Shown here piece by piece: positions 17,693-27,323 of a stretch of DNA of 64,000 nucleotides. The notes beneath the pieces were generated by a model. The model made no database searches. It was given only the letters and a program-made list of their open reading frames with translations, and was not told the origin of the DNA. The stretch's first letter is position 1. Every line of letters starts with the position of its first letter. The position numbers were made by a program, and so were the translations under genes. The stretch is from VXMO01 sp965205915 (GTDB lineage: Bacteria > Chloroflexota > Dehalococcoidia > UBA6926), in NCBI GenBank assembly GCA_965205915.1, contig OZ242191.1, forward strand, positions 1,240,001 to 1,304,000. The letters run 5' to 3'.

Positions 17693-17931
17693 CTGTGCCG
17701 CGTGACGTAAGCGGCGCGACACTTGTCCAAGCTCTCCGCCGGTTAGGATACGAACCCGTGCGCCAACATGGTTCGCACGTTCGGGTCAGAACGCTAGTAA
17801 ACGGCGAGCACTCTGAAAGCATCCCCATGCATCGGGAGATTGCCATTGGAACCTTGCGCACAATACTCAGAAACATCGCCGACCACCATGACCTTAGCCT
17901 CCCTGATCTATTGGGCCAACTGCGGTTGTGA
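17689..17931 (+). CDS. HicA-like toxin
   Basis: An 80-residue HicA mRNA interferase-type protein. It shows VSGATLVQALRRLGYEPVRQHGSHVRV with the catalytic histidine in GSH, and the PMHREIAIGTLRTILRNIA C-terminal signature. The frame opens with TTG at 17689, overlapping hicB-1; GTG at 17695 is an alternative start. The toxin lies between two HicB paralogues and is followed by a leader repeat. Confidence 0.85.
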   Translation: MTVPRDVSGATLVQALRRLGYEPVRQHGSHVRVRTLVNGEHSESIPMHREIAIGTLRTILRNIADHHDLSLPDLLGQLRL

Positions 17932-17935
17932 GCGG

Positions 17936-17949
17936 ATACAATGCGCACA
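17936..17949 (+). repeat. HicB-2 leader repeat containing TACAAT
   Basis: ATACAATGCGCACA, the second copy of the HicB leader (see 17438-17450). It overlaps the very end of the spacer after the HicA stop and lies about 20 bases before the ATG of HicB-2, with an AAGGGG ribosome-binding stretch between. Confidence 0.5.
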
Positions 17950-17964
17950 GTAAGGGGACTAGAC

Positions 17965-18189
17965 ATGCCTCAAGGCAAATCGGAGATTGTTTTCGAGGTC
18001 ACACAGGATGAGCTTGACGGCTACTACACGGCGGTCGCCCACGGGCATGAGATTACCGCGCAAGCGAAATCTGTGAAGGAACTGCGCCACAACGTTCGAG
18101 AGGCGTGCAGTTCCTACTTTGGCTCTTCCAGGAAGGGGCCTGGAATCATACGCCTTCTCTATATTCGCGACGAGTATCTGTCCGTATGA
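17965..18189 (+). CDS. HicB-like antitoxin, copy 2
   Basis: A 74-residue HicB paralogue. EIVFEVTQDELDGYYTAVA and the KELRHNVREACSSYF helix align throughout with copy 1, with roughly half the residues identical by eye. The frame is open upstream to 17941, but the ATG at 17965 with AAGGGG upstream gives the same length and N-terminus as copy 1. No second HicA follows. It may be a spare antitoxin or one that has drifted to another partner (inference). Confidence 0.78.
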   Translation: MPQGKSEIVFEVTQDELDGYYTAVAHGHEITAQAKSVKELRHNVREACSSYFGSSRKGPGIIRLLYIRDEYLSV

Positions 18190-18224
18190 CGGTATCCCAT
18201 CTCTAGCCTCGGAGGACAATCCAG

Positions 18225-20507
18225 ATGACCCAGACTCGGCAAGAAGGAACCCGCATCGTTGGGCGGGGCGTTCAGCGCGTCGATAGCGCCGAGCGGCTCA
18301 TCGGCGCCGCCGTGTTCGGCGCTGACCACACCACAAAGGGCACCCTCTACGCCAAGTTGGTCCGCAGCCCCCACGCGAACGCGCGCATTCTCAGCATCGA
18401 CGTGTCTAAGGCCGTCGCCATGCCCGGCGTCCGCGCCGTCGTCACGTCCGCCGATTTCCCCTACATCGCAATGAGCAACCAGGCCGTCGGCGGCGAAATC
18501 ACCATGACGCCGCGCGATCAGCGTCGAATGCAGATGGCGGAGGATCGCATCTTCTACCACTGGCAGGCCGTCGCCGCCATCGCGGCGGACGATGCCACGA
18601 TTGCGGAGGAAGCCGCCGCGTTGGTTAAGGTCGAGTACGAACCTATCGAGCCCGTCGTTGAAGTGGAGCGCGCCGTCCGGCCCGATTCCTCGCTTGTCCA
18701 CGATGACCTCTATACGTGGGAGTTCGCCGGCGGGCCATCAGACAAACCCAGTAACATCGCGCGCCGAGTTGAACTGAGTCGCGGCGACGTAGAACAGGGC
18801 TTTGCAGAATCGGACATCGTTATTGAGCGCACGTTCCGGGGCGGCACGGTGCATCAGGGCTACCTTGAGCCGCAGGCATGCACCGTGGACGTGGGCGACG
18901 ACGGCCACCTGACCGTCTATTCCTCAAGTCAGATCAGCTTCAACCTGCGCGATACGCTCTCTATCATTCTGGGATTGCCGCAGGAGATGATCACCGTTGT
19001 GCCGCTGGAGATCGGCGGCGGATTCGGCGGCAAGGCGGGGCTGGGCATCGAGTTCGTCACGGCACTGTTGGCGATGAAAGCGCGCCGGCCGGTCAAGCTG
19101 GTTCTGGCACGAGAAGAGGTCTTTCGAGCCTCCGGTCCAACATGCGCCCATGTGATCCGACTCCGCATAGGCGCGATGCGCGACGGGACGCTCAAGGCAT
19201 TCGAGGGCCGCTATCTGCTCGACACGGGCGCGATGACGGGATTCACACACTCCGCCACAGCCGCGCTCACCGGCGCATCGCACTACCGATTCCCGCACTT
19301 ATATGTAGACGCCTATGACGTTGTGACGAATAAGCCCGTCGCGATGGCGTACCGCGCGCCGAGCGGCCCCATCGGCAACTACCCGACCGAGGTTGTGATG
19401 GATGAGCTGGCGGAGGAGTTGGGGATGGACCCCATCGACCTGCGCCTAAAGAACGTGACGGAGGAGGGCGATCCGCTCCCCAACGGCTTGAACATGCCGG
19501 TGTGGGGACTCAAGAAGATCCTGCTCGCAGCCAAGGAGCATCCCGCATGGACTGATCCGTTGCCGGAGGGCCACGGTCGGGGTTTTGCGGCAGCGTATTG
19601 GGGTGGAGCAACCCTCACCTCAAGCGCAGAAATCGTCGTCAACCCGGACGCCACGTTCGAGGTGACGACGGGCTCGGTAGACCTAACGGGCACGCGCACG
19701 ACGATGGCGCAGTTCGCCGCCGAAGAACTCGGCGTCGAGATGGAGCAGATCAACGTCATCAGCGGCGATACGGATTCTGTCGGCCACACGGACGGCTCGT
19801 TCGGCAGCCGCACGACGCTCACGACAGGCACGGCGGTGTTGCTCGCTGCCCACGATGCCCTGGAGAAGCTCCGCGCCGTGGCGGCGGAGATGCTGCGTGT
19901 CGACGCCGAGTACGTGGATTATGCCGAGCAGACATTTACCGCGCGAGACGCTGACCGTTCGGTGACACTGGCTGATGTGTGCAAGGCCGCTGTTGAGGCT
20001 AATGAGGACGAGAAGCTCAAGGGCATCGGCATGGCGACGGGCCTGCCTGCCGCGCCAACGTCCGCTGCGTCCATTGCAGAGGTGGCGGTCGATAAGGACA
20101 CGGGCCGCACGGAAATCAAGCGGTTCACGATCTTCCAGGACCCCGGCAACGCAATCAATCCGATGTCGGTGGAAGGGCAGATGCAGGGCGGCGCGGCGCA
20201 GGGCATCGGTTGGGCGCTGTGGGAGGTCTACGACGTCGATGTGGCGACAGGCATGATCCGCAACCCGAACTTCCTCGACTACCGGATGCCGACGACGCTG
20301 GACGTTCCCATGATTGAGCCGGTCATCGTGTCAACGCCGAACCCGTCCGGCCCGCACGGCGCGCGCGGCGTCGGTGAGATACCACTCGTCACCCCCGTCG
20401 GCGCAATAGGCAACGCCATTTACCACGCGACAGGCGTCCGGCTCCACCAAACCCCCTTCACGCCGGAGAGGGTGTTGTGGGGGCTGAGGGAGTTGGCGGG
20501 GGAGTAG
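18225..20507 (+). CDS. xanthine dehydrogenase family molybdopterin-binding subunit
   Basis: A 760-residue large subunit of a molybdenum hydroxylase. The N-terminal aldehyde oxidase/xanthine dehydrogenase a/b hammerhead domain covers about residues 15-125, followed by the molybdopterin-binding domain with EIGGGFGGKAGLG and the catalytic Glu718 in GVGEIP near the end. The loop that distinguishes CO dehydrogenases reads AYRAPSGPIG, not the Cys-containing AYRCSFR, so it is not form I CO dehydrogenase. FAD and 2Fe-2S subunits are not adjacent; candidates lie at 51.0-52.4 kb. Substrate unknown. Confidence 0.9.
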   Translation: MTQTRQEGTRIVGRGVQRVDSAERLIGAAVFGADHTTKGTLYAKLVRSPHANARILSIDVSKAVAMPGVRAVVTSADFPYIAMSNQAVGGEITMTPRDQRRMQMAEDRIFYHWQAVAAIAADDATIAEEAAALVKVEYEPIEPVVEVERAVRPDSSLVHDDLYTWEFAGGPSDKPSNIARRVELSRGDVEQGFAESDIVIERTFRGGTVHQGYLEPQACTVDVGDDGHLTVYSSSQISFNLRDTLSIILGLPQEMITVVPLEIGGGFGGKAGLGIEFVTALLAMKARRPVKLVLAREEVFRASGPTCAHVIRLRIGAMRDGTLKAFEGRYLLDTGAMTGFTHSATAALTGASHYRFPHLYVDAYDVVTNKPVAMAYRAPSGPIGNYPTEVVMDELAEELGMDPIDLRLKNVTEEGDPLPNGLNMPVWGLKKILLAAKEHPAWTDPLPEGHGRGFAAAYWGGATLTSSAEIVVNPDATFEVTTGSVDLTGTRTTMAQFAAEELGVEMEQINVISGDTDSVGHTDGSFGSRTTLTTGTAVLLAAHDALEKLRAVAAEMLRVDAEYVDYAEQTFTARDADRSVTLADVCKAAVEANEDEKLKGIGMATGLPAAPTSAASIAEVAVDKDTGRTEIKRFTIFQDPGNAINPMSVEGQMQGGAAQGIGWALWEVYDVDVATGMIRNPNFLDYRMPTTLDVPMIEPVIVSTPNPSGPHGARGVGEIPLVTPVGAIGNAIYHATGVRLHQTPFTPERVLWGLRELAGE

Positions 20508-20556
20508 GGGCAGCGACTTTTGAAGCTATGCACACGCCAATTACAGTAGACAAGTC

Positions 20557-21945
20557 ATGACACAACTACCGGCGAATTTTCCCTTCAGAATAGAACTGAA
20601 CCGGTTTCTGCGCGAATACTCTCGCTCAGATACGTACTGGTATATCCCGAAGGCGCGAGTGTTGTCAGACGGCAACATCGCCGCCATCAAAGCAGTTACG
20701 CGCCTCATAGGGGATGAGTTCGCAGGGCTTAAGTGGAACCAGGATACTCAGGATGCAATTTTAACTAGGGCACAAGAGCTGCATGTATTCGCTCCGACCA
20801 GTCAGGACAGCGAACTGCAGAATCGGACTGCATTGGTCCGTATATGGAAAAAGCTGCTCGAGTTGCTCGGTTTAGTCTGGATGCAGGATGGGCAAGAACT
20901 GATCTTGACTGCCGCGGGCACGCAACTCCTTGTTGATGAAACGCCTCGCCAGTTGCTGAGCCGACAGGTCGCCAGATATCAATACCCGAACCCTAGCCTT
21001 AACACGCTTTATGCAAAGGGGTTCAAGGGCTTGGTCCCACACACTTTCTTGCTGGAAGTGCTCGCGAAGACCAATGGTCACGTCACGGTGGAAGAGCACA
21101 ATCTCTTTGTAAATCTGGCGTTGCAGCACGGCGACCTTGACCGGATAGTCAGATACGTCCTTACATGGCGTGACCTCACAGAAGAGGAGCGCCGACAACT
21201 GCTTAGACGGCTTCACATGTCGACGAGGTCGGCCGAGAGATACACCCGGATAAAGCTCAACTCCAGTTATCAGCGGAGTTTTCTCGCATATCCGGAATAC
21301 TTGGGGCAATCCGACGAACGTGGGGGTATAGTTGCCCTCGACCTTGACCTTGTTAAGCGCATTGTAGAGTCATCCGAGGCAGTGCGGCAGGTGACAGTCT
21401 TCGACAATGCCGCTGATTGGTTCGCGTACTTTGGGGACCCCGAGCAGGAACCCTCATGGTTCACTTTCCTAACCAATGAGATCGAGAAGACGAAGGGGCG
21501 CCGTCAAGCCAAGCGGATTGCCGAACAAGGTAGGCGACATGTTACACCTACCGAGGCAGCGGAGTTGCAGCGGATGGAAGTGGAGAAAGGAATCGAGGAC
21601 TTCTACGTGCGTCGCACGCGCCTGATTGAATCGGGTTTGACGCTTGTTCCCGATGGTCGCCAGTACAGCACACCGATCGGGAGGATAGACTTGCTCTGCC
21701 AGTCAGCGGACGGGGAATATGTAGTCGTGGAGGTCAAGGCTGCAGAAGCCGCCGATGCAGTGTTTGGACAAATACTACGTTATATTGGCTGGGTCAGCCG
21801 AAACCTCAGCCCCAACGTCAGGGGTATCATACTGGCCTCTGCCTTCCCTGATTCGGCAAGGTACTCCCGAATCGGCCTATTGAAACCGGATGTGGAGAAA
21901 TTCATTGGCTTCAAGAAACATGGCTTCACTCTTGAGAATTCCTGA
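20557..21945 (+). CDS. probable type II restriction endonuclease (PD-(D/E)xK, NucS/DUF91-like C-terminus)
   Basis: A 462-residue protein. The last 120 residues contain IGRIDLLCQSADGEYVVVEVKA, the D...E-x-K pattern of a PD-(D/E)xK nuclease, followed by QILRYIGWV, as in NucS/DUF91 endonucleases. The N-terminal 330 residues (PFRIELNRFLREYSR, then an arm with helical character) are probably the DNA-recognition part; not a family I can name with confidence. The gene overlaps the start of a DNA methyltransferase by 26 bases, which strongly suggests a restriction-modification pair. A/T-richer than its surroundings. Confidence 0.75.
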   Translation: MTQLPANFPFRIELNRFLREYSRSDTYWYIPKARVLSDGNIAAIKAVTRLIGDEFAGLKWNQDTQDAILTRAQELHVFAPTSQDSELQNRTALVRIWKKLLELLGLVWMQDGQELILTAAGTQLLVDETPRQLLSRQVARYQYPNPSLNTLYAKGFKGLVPHTFLLEVLAKTNGHVTVEEHNLFVNLALQHGDLDRIVRYVLTWRDLTEEERRQLLRRLHMSTRSAERYTRIKLNSSYQRSFLAYPEYLGQSDERGGIVALDLDLVKRIVESSEAVRQVTVFDNAADWFAYFGDPEQEPSWFTFLTNEIEKTKGRRQAKRIAEQGRRHVTPTEAAELQRMEVEKGIEDFYVRRTRLIESGLTLVPDGRQYSTPIGRIDLLCQSADGEYVVVEVKAAEAADAVFGQILRYIGWVSRNLSPNVRGIILASAFPDSARYSRIGLLKPDVEKFIGFKKHGFTLENS

Positions 21946-22918
21946 AGGCTCGGAGTGGCCCACAGCTCATCTGGATAAGGTTGTCGCTGGGGACGCCCTA
22001 GAGACATTGCGGCAGCTGCCGAGTTCTTCCGTTGCGCTAGCCGTGACCAGTCCTCCTTACTGGGATGTTGTCAACTACGGCATTGACCATGGTGAGATTG
22101 GCCAAACAGACTATGAGACTTATCTTGAGCAATTGCTCGAAGTTTGGAAGGAAACTCAGCGGGTCTTAATCCCAAATGGCAAGCTAGCCATCGTTACCCC
22201 AATCATGCCCATACCTAAACGTGTTATCGGCAATCAGCATACACGTCACCTAAAGAACATCTCCGCGGATATCGAACGCACAATTCTGAGCCATGTGCCG
22301 ACTCTGAATCGGCTCAGCCTGTTTGTGTGGCAAAAGCAGACAACAGTTAAGATGTTCGGGAGCTACCCGTACCCACCCAACATCTACGAAGACAACACCA
22401 TTGAGTTTATCAACGTCTTCGTAAAGGATGGTGAGCCGCCAAAGCTGGACCAAAAATCCAAGGAGATGAGCAAGTTAACGCAGCCAGAGTGGTTGAATCT
22501 GACCATGCAGGTATGGCCCATATATCCTGAAGACGTGACGCGGGCTGGAGGTCATCCTGCTCCGTTCCCGGTAGCGCTTCCTCTGCGACTTATCAAGATG
22601 TACACGTTTGCACGCTCGGATGAAACGGGTTTTGAAGGTGACATCGTCCTAGATATGTTCAATGGCACGGGAGCTTCTTGCCTTGCGGCTAAAGCAAGTG
22701 GGCGCCATTTCATTGGCATAGACCTCAATTCGGGCTACTCTCTGACCGCCCGCAATAGGCTGGCCCTCGAAGGAGTCGACCCAAACGCGTTCATCTTAGA
22801 AAAGGCCCGAGTCAGAAAGGCACGTAACAGCCGCCAATTGACTCTTGAAGAAATGCCCGACGCTGGCAGTTCGCGAATTGCTGAAGACTCAGCAGACTAT
22901 GTGGTCCAGGACGAATAG
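21920..22918 (+). CDS. site-specific DNA methyltransferase (TSPPYW, beta class)
   Basis: A 332-residue amino-methyltransferase. The catalytic motif IV TSPPYW is at residues 43-48 and precedes the SAM-binding motif I DMFNGTGASCLAA near residue 250; this permuted order marks the beta class (N4-cytosine or N6-adenine). The ATG at 21920 starts inside the endonuclease gene; an earlier in-frame ATG at 21890 is less likely. It would protect host DNA from the upstream nuclease. The recognition sequence cannot be deduced. Confidence 0.9.
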   Translation: MASLLRIPEGSEWPTAHLDKVVAGDALETLRQLPSSSVALAVTSPPYWDVVNYGIDHGEIGQTDYETYLEQLLEVWKETQRVLIPNGKLAIVTPIMPIPKRVIGNQHTRHLKNISADIERTILSHVPTLNRLSLFVWQKQTTVKMFGSYPYPPNIYEDNTIEFINVFVKDGEPPKLDQKSKEMSKLTQPEWLNLTMQVWPIYPEDVTRAGGHPAPFPVALPLRLIKMYTFARSDETGFEGDIVLDMFNGTGASCLAAKASGRHFIGIDLNSGYSLTARNRLALEGVDPNAFILEKARVRKARNSRQLTLEEMPDAGSSRIAEDSADYVVQDE

Positions 22919-23032
22919 CACACCCTCCTACCAACCATCTGCAATGTGTCGGGTCAAAGGGTATGAGCCCTCTTACGCGCTCTCGCCGCCCCCCTGCCAC
23001 AAATATGGGGTTTGCAGTAATGTGGGCAGGTG

Positions 23033-24370
23033 ATGGAGAGCACTCCTCGGTCTCGAATTGGGTATGGCTTGATCCTGAGCGTTTTGTTCGGCCTTCTTGC
23101 GCTTGGGTTGCTTGTTTGGTTGGTGGCCATCTCCTCCGACCTTGGCGCGGAGCAGGAAGCGCGGATCGCGGCTGAGGCTGCTGAGGAACGCGAACGGGCT
23201 GCACGGCAGCAAGCGGAGTCCGTCCTTCTATCCGCAGAGACGCGGGCGCAAAACGCAGTCACTCTGAAGGCCACGGCCGAGGCCGATCTCAGCCAGGCTG
23301 CTGATGATGCCTCAGCCGCCGAGCAGCGAGCGGAACGGGAATCTCAGCTACGCGCCACCGCCGTCGCTGAACGCCGGGTGGCCGAGGCAGACACCCGGGC
23401 TGCTGAGCGACGAGCCGAATTGGCGGCGCAGGCACTCGCCACGGCCGAGGCCGAACTCTCGGAAACGGATGTCGAACTCCCTGATCCGGAAATGCAGCCA
23501 CCGGGTGAGCAACCGGAGGAGGTGGAAAAGGCAACGGCGCTCCGACTTGCCCGAACCAGCCCAACGCTACTGGCAATCGCCACCGGAGAAGTACGGTTCT
23601 TTGTCGATCCTCTGCCAACCTATGCAGCCGGTGAAGTCGATGGCGCCGTCGCAGGCATCGTCGAGGCGTTGGAGGATTTTGACCTCTATGGCACGCGCAT
23701 CATGCAGACAAGCGTTGAGGCTGATGCTGACATTCTCGTGAAGTGGGCGCGCGACTACGATGACCATATCCACGGATTAGCCATCAATCAGACTGTCATC
23801 AACGTAGGATTAGGCAAGACAAACTGTCTCGGCTCATGGCAGGCATTTGACGCGGAAACCGTCCGACGCATTGTGTGGCATGAGTTGGGTCACACATTCG
23901 GCTACAGTCACAGCGCCGATCGTATGAACATCATGTATCCGCCTACGGACACCCGCTTTGCGGTTGATGAGGAGCTTGAAAGGGTTCTCGCGCCCGGTTC
24001 GTATTGGGAGATCCCAATCTGCTCAAGCGGAACATACACCCTCAGCTTTGAGAACGAGAACTCAGAGAATGAATTTCGATATGCAGTTCTTCCGCTGGCA
24101 ATCGATGCCGAGGACTATCTCGACTACCCGAATCTGGTGCAGACGGAGTGTGAGGCCGGTCTTGGAAGACGGTTCTGGGAGAAGTGCGAGGTACAGGATG
24201 GGGAGAGACTCCTCATCTACAATCCGCATGAGGATGACCCTCTTCGCGTCAGCGGACAGATAGAAGATCTTACGCCCCGGGCAAGCATCAACACGGAGTG
24301 GGACCCCGAAGGGTTCTTCTACGAAGATGAGACTATCGACTACTACCTGGAGCTGTTCGCGGAGGAGTAG
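23033..24370 (+). CDS. membrane-anchored metzincin (matrixin-like) metalloprotease
   Basis: A roughly 445-residue type II membrane protein (residue numbers count from the GTG at 23030, one codon before the chosen ATG). Residues 10-34 form a TM helix, 40-145 an Ala/Glu/Arg-rich coiled coil, and 150-170 a Pro/Glu linker. The protease domain has the zinc motif HELGHTFGYSH (His284, Glu285, His288, His294), and Met302 in IMYP is the Met-turn that defines metzincins. A C-terminal domain with IPICSSGTYTLSFENENS looks beta-rich and could bind ligands or occupy the cleft. A coiled-coil-anchored bacterial matrixin is an uncommon layout. Lies convergent with gyrA, with 15 bases between the two genes. 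Confidence 0.8.
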   Translation: MESTPRSRIGYGLILSVLFGLLALGLLVWLVAISSDLGAEQEARIAAEAAEERERAARQQAESVLLSAETRAQNAVTLKATAEADLSQAADDASAAEQRAERESQLRATAVAERRVAEADTRAAERRAELAAQALATAEAELSETDVELPDPEMQPPGEQPEEVEKATALRLARTSPTLLAIATGEVRFFVDPLPTYAAGEVDGAVAGIVEALEDFDLYGTRIMQTSVEADADILVKWARDYDDHIHGLAINQTVINVGLGKTNCLGSWQAFDAETVRRIVWHELGHTFGYSHSADRMNIMYPPTDTRFAVDEELERVLAPGSYWEIPICSSGTYTLSFENENSENEFRYAVLPLAIDAEDYLDYPNLVQTECEAGLGRRFWEKCEVQDGERLLIYNPHEDDPLRVSGQIEDLTPRASINTEWDPEGFFYEDETIDYYLELFAEE

Positions 24371-24385
24371 TTGGCCGAGGTAGGC

Positions 24386-27142
24386 CTAATCCTCCTCATC
24401 CTCGTCGGCGTCCTCAGCCTCATCCTCATCTGAGTCCACATCAGCGTCATCCTCATCCACCACGTCCTCGGCGATGTCCAGGATGTCCTCCGCAGTCTCA
24501 ATGTCCTCCACGTCCTCCTCAGCGGCTTCCTCTACTATCGCGGTGGCCTCACCTTCTGCCTCCGCGGACGGTGTCTTGCCGTTCGCGCGGCCTTTGGCCG
24601 ACGTTCCGCCCTTCGCCCTGGGCTTGGCGCCATTCTTTCCGCCTGAGCCGTTTGGAGCGGGTGGGGCCGGGATCGGCTCCTCCGGCTCCGGGAATTGGGC
24701 GATGGCGGCCACTTCGTCGTCAGAGTCCAGGTTCATTACCCGAACACCTCCGGTGTTGCGGCCACGCGGCCGGATCTCCTCCAGCGTTGTGCGAATGACG
24801 ATACCGCCGGACGAGATGAACATCATTTGCTCTTTATTGCTCACAACAGCAATACCGACCAGCGGGCCGGTGCGTGTCCGATTAACCTTGAACGTAAGCT
24901 GTCCGCCGGTGCCTCTCCCATGCGGCATATAGTCGCTGGTCCGGGTAATCTTGCCGGAGCCCTTGGCTGCCACTACCAGAAGGTAGCCCTCGGGATCGTT
25001 GACGGCAGCGCCGATGACGTTGTCGCCGGGCTGGAGACGGATTCCTCGCACGCCGCCCGCCGTCGCGGAGCGTGGCGTGAGCACGTTCGTTGAGAACTTG
25101 AGCGCGCGTCCCAACTCAGTAACGAAGAAGACGTCATCATTGTCCTTGGCCAGGATGACAGCGACGAGGTCATCGTTCTCTTCAAGGTCCATGGCCTTCT
25201 TGCCGGTGCTGCGAATGCGGACGAATCGCTCAAGAGGCGTCCGCTTCACCTCACCCCTGCGGGTGGCAAAGACCAGGTAATCGTGCTCGGAGAGGTCTGA
25301 CGTCGCCATGACCGTCGTCACGCGCTCATTTGGCGCGAGGGCGCTGCCCTGCTGGAAGAGATTGGCAACGGGTATGCCGCGCGCCGTGCGTGAGGCCTCC
25401 GCCGGCAGATCAAAGCACCGTAGCGTTGTGACCCGGCCTCGATTGGTGAAAAAGAGCAGTGTGTCGTGCGTGTCACACACCAGCAGATGCCGCACGGCAT
25501 CCTCTTCGCGTGTTGTCACGCCCGTGATGCCTCGCCCACCCCGCTTTTGAACACGATATGCGCCGGCCAACACTCGCTTGATGTAGCCGCGTTGGCTGAT
25601 CGTGACAACGACTTCCTGATGCGGAATCAGATCTTCGCGGCGCACCGCGCCGAGCTCGTTCTCATCGATCTCCGTGCTGCGCTCGTCTCCGTGCTTTTCC
25701 TTGATCTCTTCTGTCTCCTCACGGACAACAGAGGTGATGCGCGTCGGGTCGGCCAAAACTGACTCGAGTTCTGCGATGCGCCCCCGCAATTCCTCCAATT
25801 CGTCAACGATGGCCTGACTCTCAAGGGCGGCCAAGCGACGCAGTTGCATATCAAGGATCGCCTGCGCCTGCCGCTGGGAGAGTACGTAGCGCTCAATGAG
25901 CGTGAAACGCGCCGTGTCTGCGGATTCGGCGTTGCGGATGACAGCGATGACCTCATCGAGGTTGTCGAGGGCGATGCGCAAGCCTTCCAGTACGTGCGCG
26001 CGATCCTGCGCTCGTCGCAGTTCATAGCGCGTCCGGTTGATGACGACTTCACGTCGGAATCGGATGAAGTGGTGGATGATCTGCCGGAGCGGCAGAATCT
26101 GCGGCTGCCCGTCAACCAGCGCAAGGGCGTTGATGGAGAAGGACGTGCGCATGGCGGTGTGCTCATACAAGTTGTTGAGCACAATGTGCGGCGCGGCGTC
26201 ACGCCGTAGCTCGATTACGACCCGCATGCCGTCGCGGTCCGACTCATCGCGTATTTCGCTGATGCCATCGAGTCGTTTGCTGCGGACGAGGTCCGCCATC
26301 TTCTCAACCATTGCGGCCTTGTTGACCTGGTAGGGAAGCTCTGTAATGACGATCTGCGAGCGTTGTCCACGGTTCTCCATGTCCTGGATCTCGGCGCGGG
26401 CCTCGATGATCACACGGCCGCGTCCGGTGGCGTAGGCGCTACGAACGCCCTCCGTGCCGCGGATGATGCCTGCCGTCGGAAAGTCCGGGCCCTTGATGAA
26501 CTCATGCAGCTCGTCCAGCGTCGCATCAAAGTCACCGCCGTCCGGCGTCTCCTGCCATCGGCTGAGAGCAAAGAGAATTGCGTCGCACACTTCTCTGAGG
26601 TTGTGCGGAGGCATGTTGGTGGCCATGCCGACGGCGATGCCGGCGGTGCCATTGACTAGCAGGTTGGGGAGACGCGCCGGCAGGACGACGGGTTCACGCT
26701 CTGAGCCGTCAAAGTTCTCCGCAAAGGCGACTGTCTGCCGATCGATGTCGACTATCATCTCCTCTGCAATACTGGTCAGCCGCGCCTCCGTGTAGCGCAT
26801 GGCCGCAGGGGGATCGTTATCGACGGAGCCGAAGTTGCCCTGCCCATCGACGAGGGGGTAGCGCAGCGAGAACGACTGCGCGAGACGCACGAGGGCCTCA
26901 TACACGGGGGAATCCCCGTGGGGATGGTACTTGGCGATGACATCACCGACGACGCGGGCGCTCTTGCGATAAGGGGAGTTGTTGCGCATGCCCTGGTCAT
27001 ACATGGCGTAGAGCACGCGACGCTGGACAGGTTTGAGACCGTCACGCACGTCCGGCAGGGCGCGCGAGACAATGACACTCATCGCGTAGTCGAGGTACGC
27101 CTCGCGCATCTGGCGTTCGAGTGCTACGGAACGCTCAACCAT
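24386..27142 (-). CDS. gyrA: DNA gyrase subunit A
   Basis: A 918-residue type IIA topoisomerase subunit. The winged-helix domain includes the quinolone region KYHPHGDSPVYEAL (residues 71-84, Ser78 and Glu82 at the classical resistance positions) and catalytic Tyr117 in AAMRYTEARL. The C-terminal beta-pinwheel carries KRGGRG as gyrase box, favouring GyrA over ParC. The last 85 residues are unusual: a Lys/Gly/Ala-rich basic stretch followed by about 60 residues made largely of Asp, Glu and Ala. The ATG has a GGAGGCG ribosome-binding site. A possible extended -10 (TGCTAGACT) lies at 27221-27229 on this strand. Confidence 0.95.
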   Translation of the reverse strand: MVERSVALERQMREAYLDYAMSVIVSRALPDVRDGLKPVQRRVLYAMYDQGMRNNSPYRKSARVVGDVIAKYHPHGDSPVYEALVRLAQSFSLRYPLVDGQGNFGSVDNDPPAAMRYTEARLTSIAEEMIVDIDRQTVAFAENFDGSEREPVVLPARLPNLLVNGTAGIAVGMATNMPPHNLREVCDAILFALSRWQETPDGGDFDATLDELHEFIKGPDFPTAGIIRGTEGVRSAYATGRGRVIIEARAEIQDMENRGQRSQIVITELPYQVNKAAMVEKMADLVRSKRLDGISEIRDESDRDGMRVVIELRRDAAPHIVLNNLYEHTAMRTSFSINALALVDGQPQILPLRQIIHHFIRFRREVVINRTRYELRRAQDRAHVLEGLRIALDNLDEVIAVIRNAESADTARFTLIERYVLSQRQAQAILDMQLRRLAALESQAIVDELEELRGRIAELESVLADPTRITSVVREETEEIKEKHGDERSTEIDENELGAVRREDLIPHQEVVVTISQRGYIKRVLAGAYRVQKRGGRGITGVTTREEDAVRHLLVCDTHDTLLFFTNRGRVTTLRCFDLPAEASRTARGIPVANLFQQGSALAPNERVTTVMATSDLSEHDYLVFATRRGEVKRTPLERFVRIRSTGKKAMDLEENDDLVAVILAKDNDDVFFVTELGRALKFSTNVLTPRSATAGGVRGIRLQPGDNVIGAAVNDPEGYLLVVAAKGSGKITRTSDYMPHGRGTGGQLTFKVNRTRTGPLVGIAVVSNKEQMMFISSGGIVIRTTLEEIRPRGRNTGGVRVMNLDSDDEVAAIAQFPEPEEPIPAPPAPNGSGGKNGAKPRAKGGTSAKGRANGKTPSAEAEGEATAIVEEAAEEDVEDIETAEDILDIAEDVVDEDDADVDSDEDEAEDADEDEED

Positions 27143-27323
27143 ATGTAATCGCCTCCATCCCGGGCCGACGGGCAGTCAGGCGCAAAGAAACGTCGGGAAT
27201 CCTATGTAATTCGTACATCCAGTCTAGCATTTTTCGGCAGGAAATGCTCGCTATGTAGGGGGCTGCGGGGACGACTGTTTGCCTGTGCTTAGCTAGTATG
27301 ATTGCGCCAAGCAGGCAAAGACA

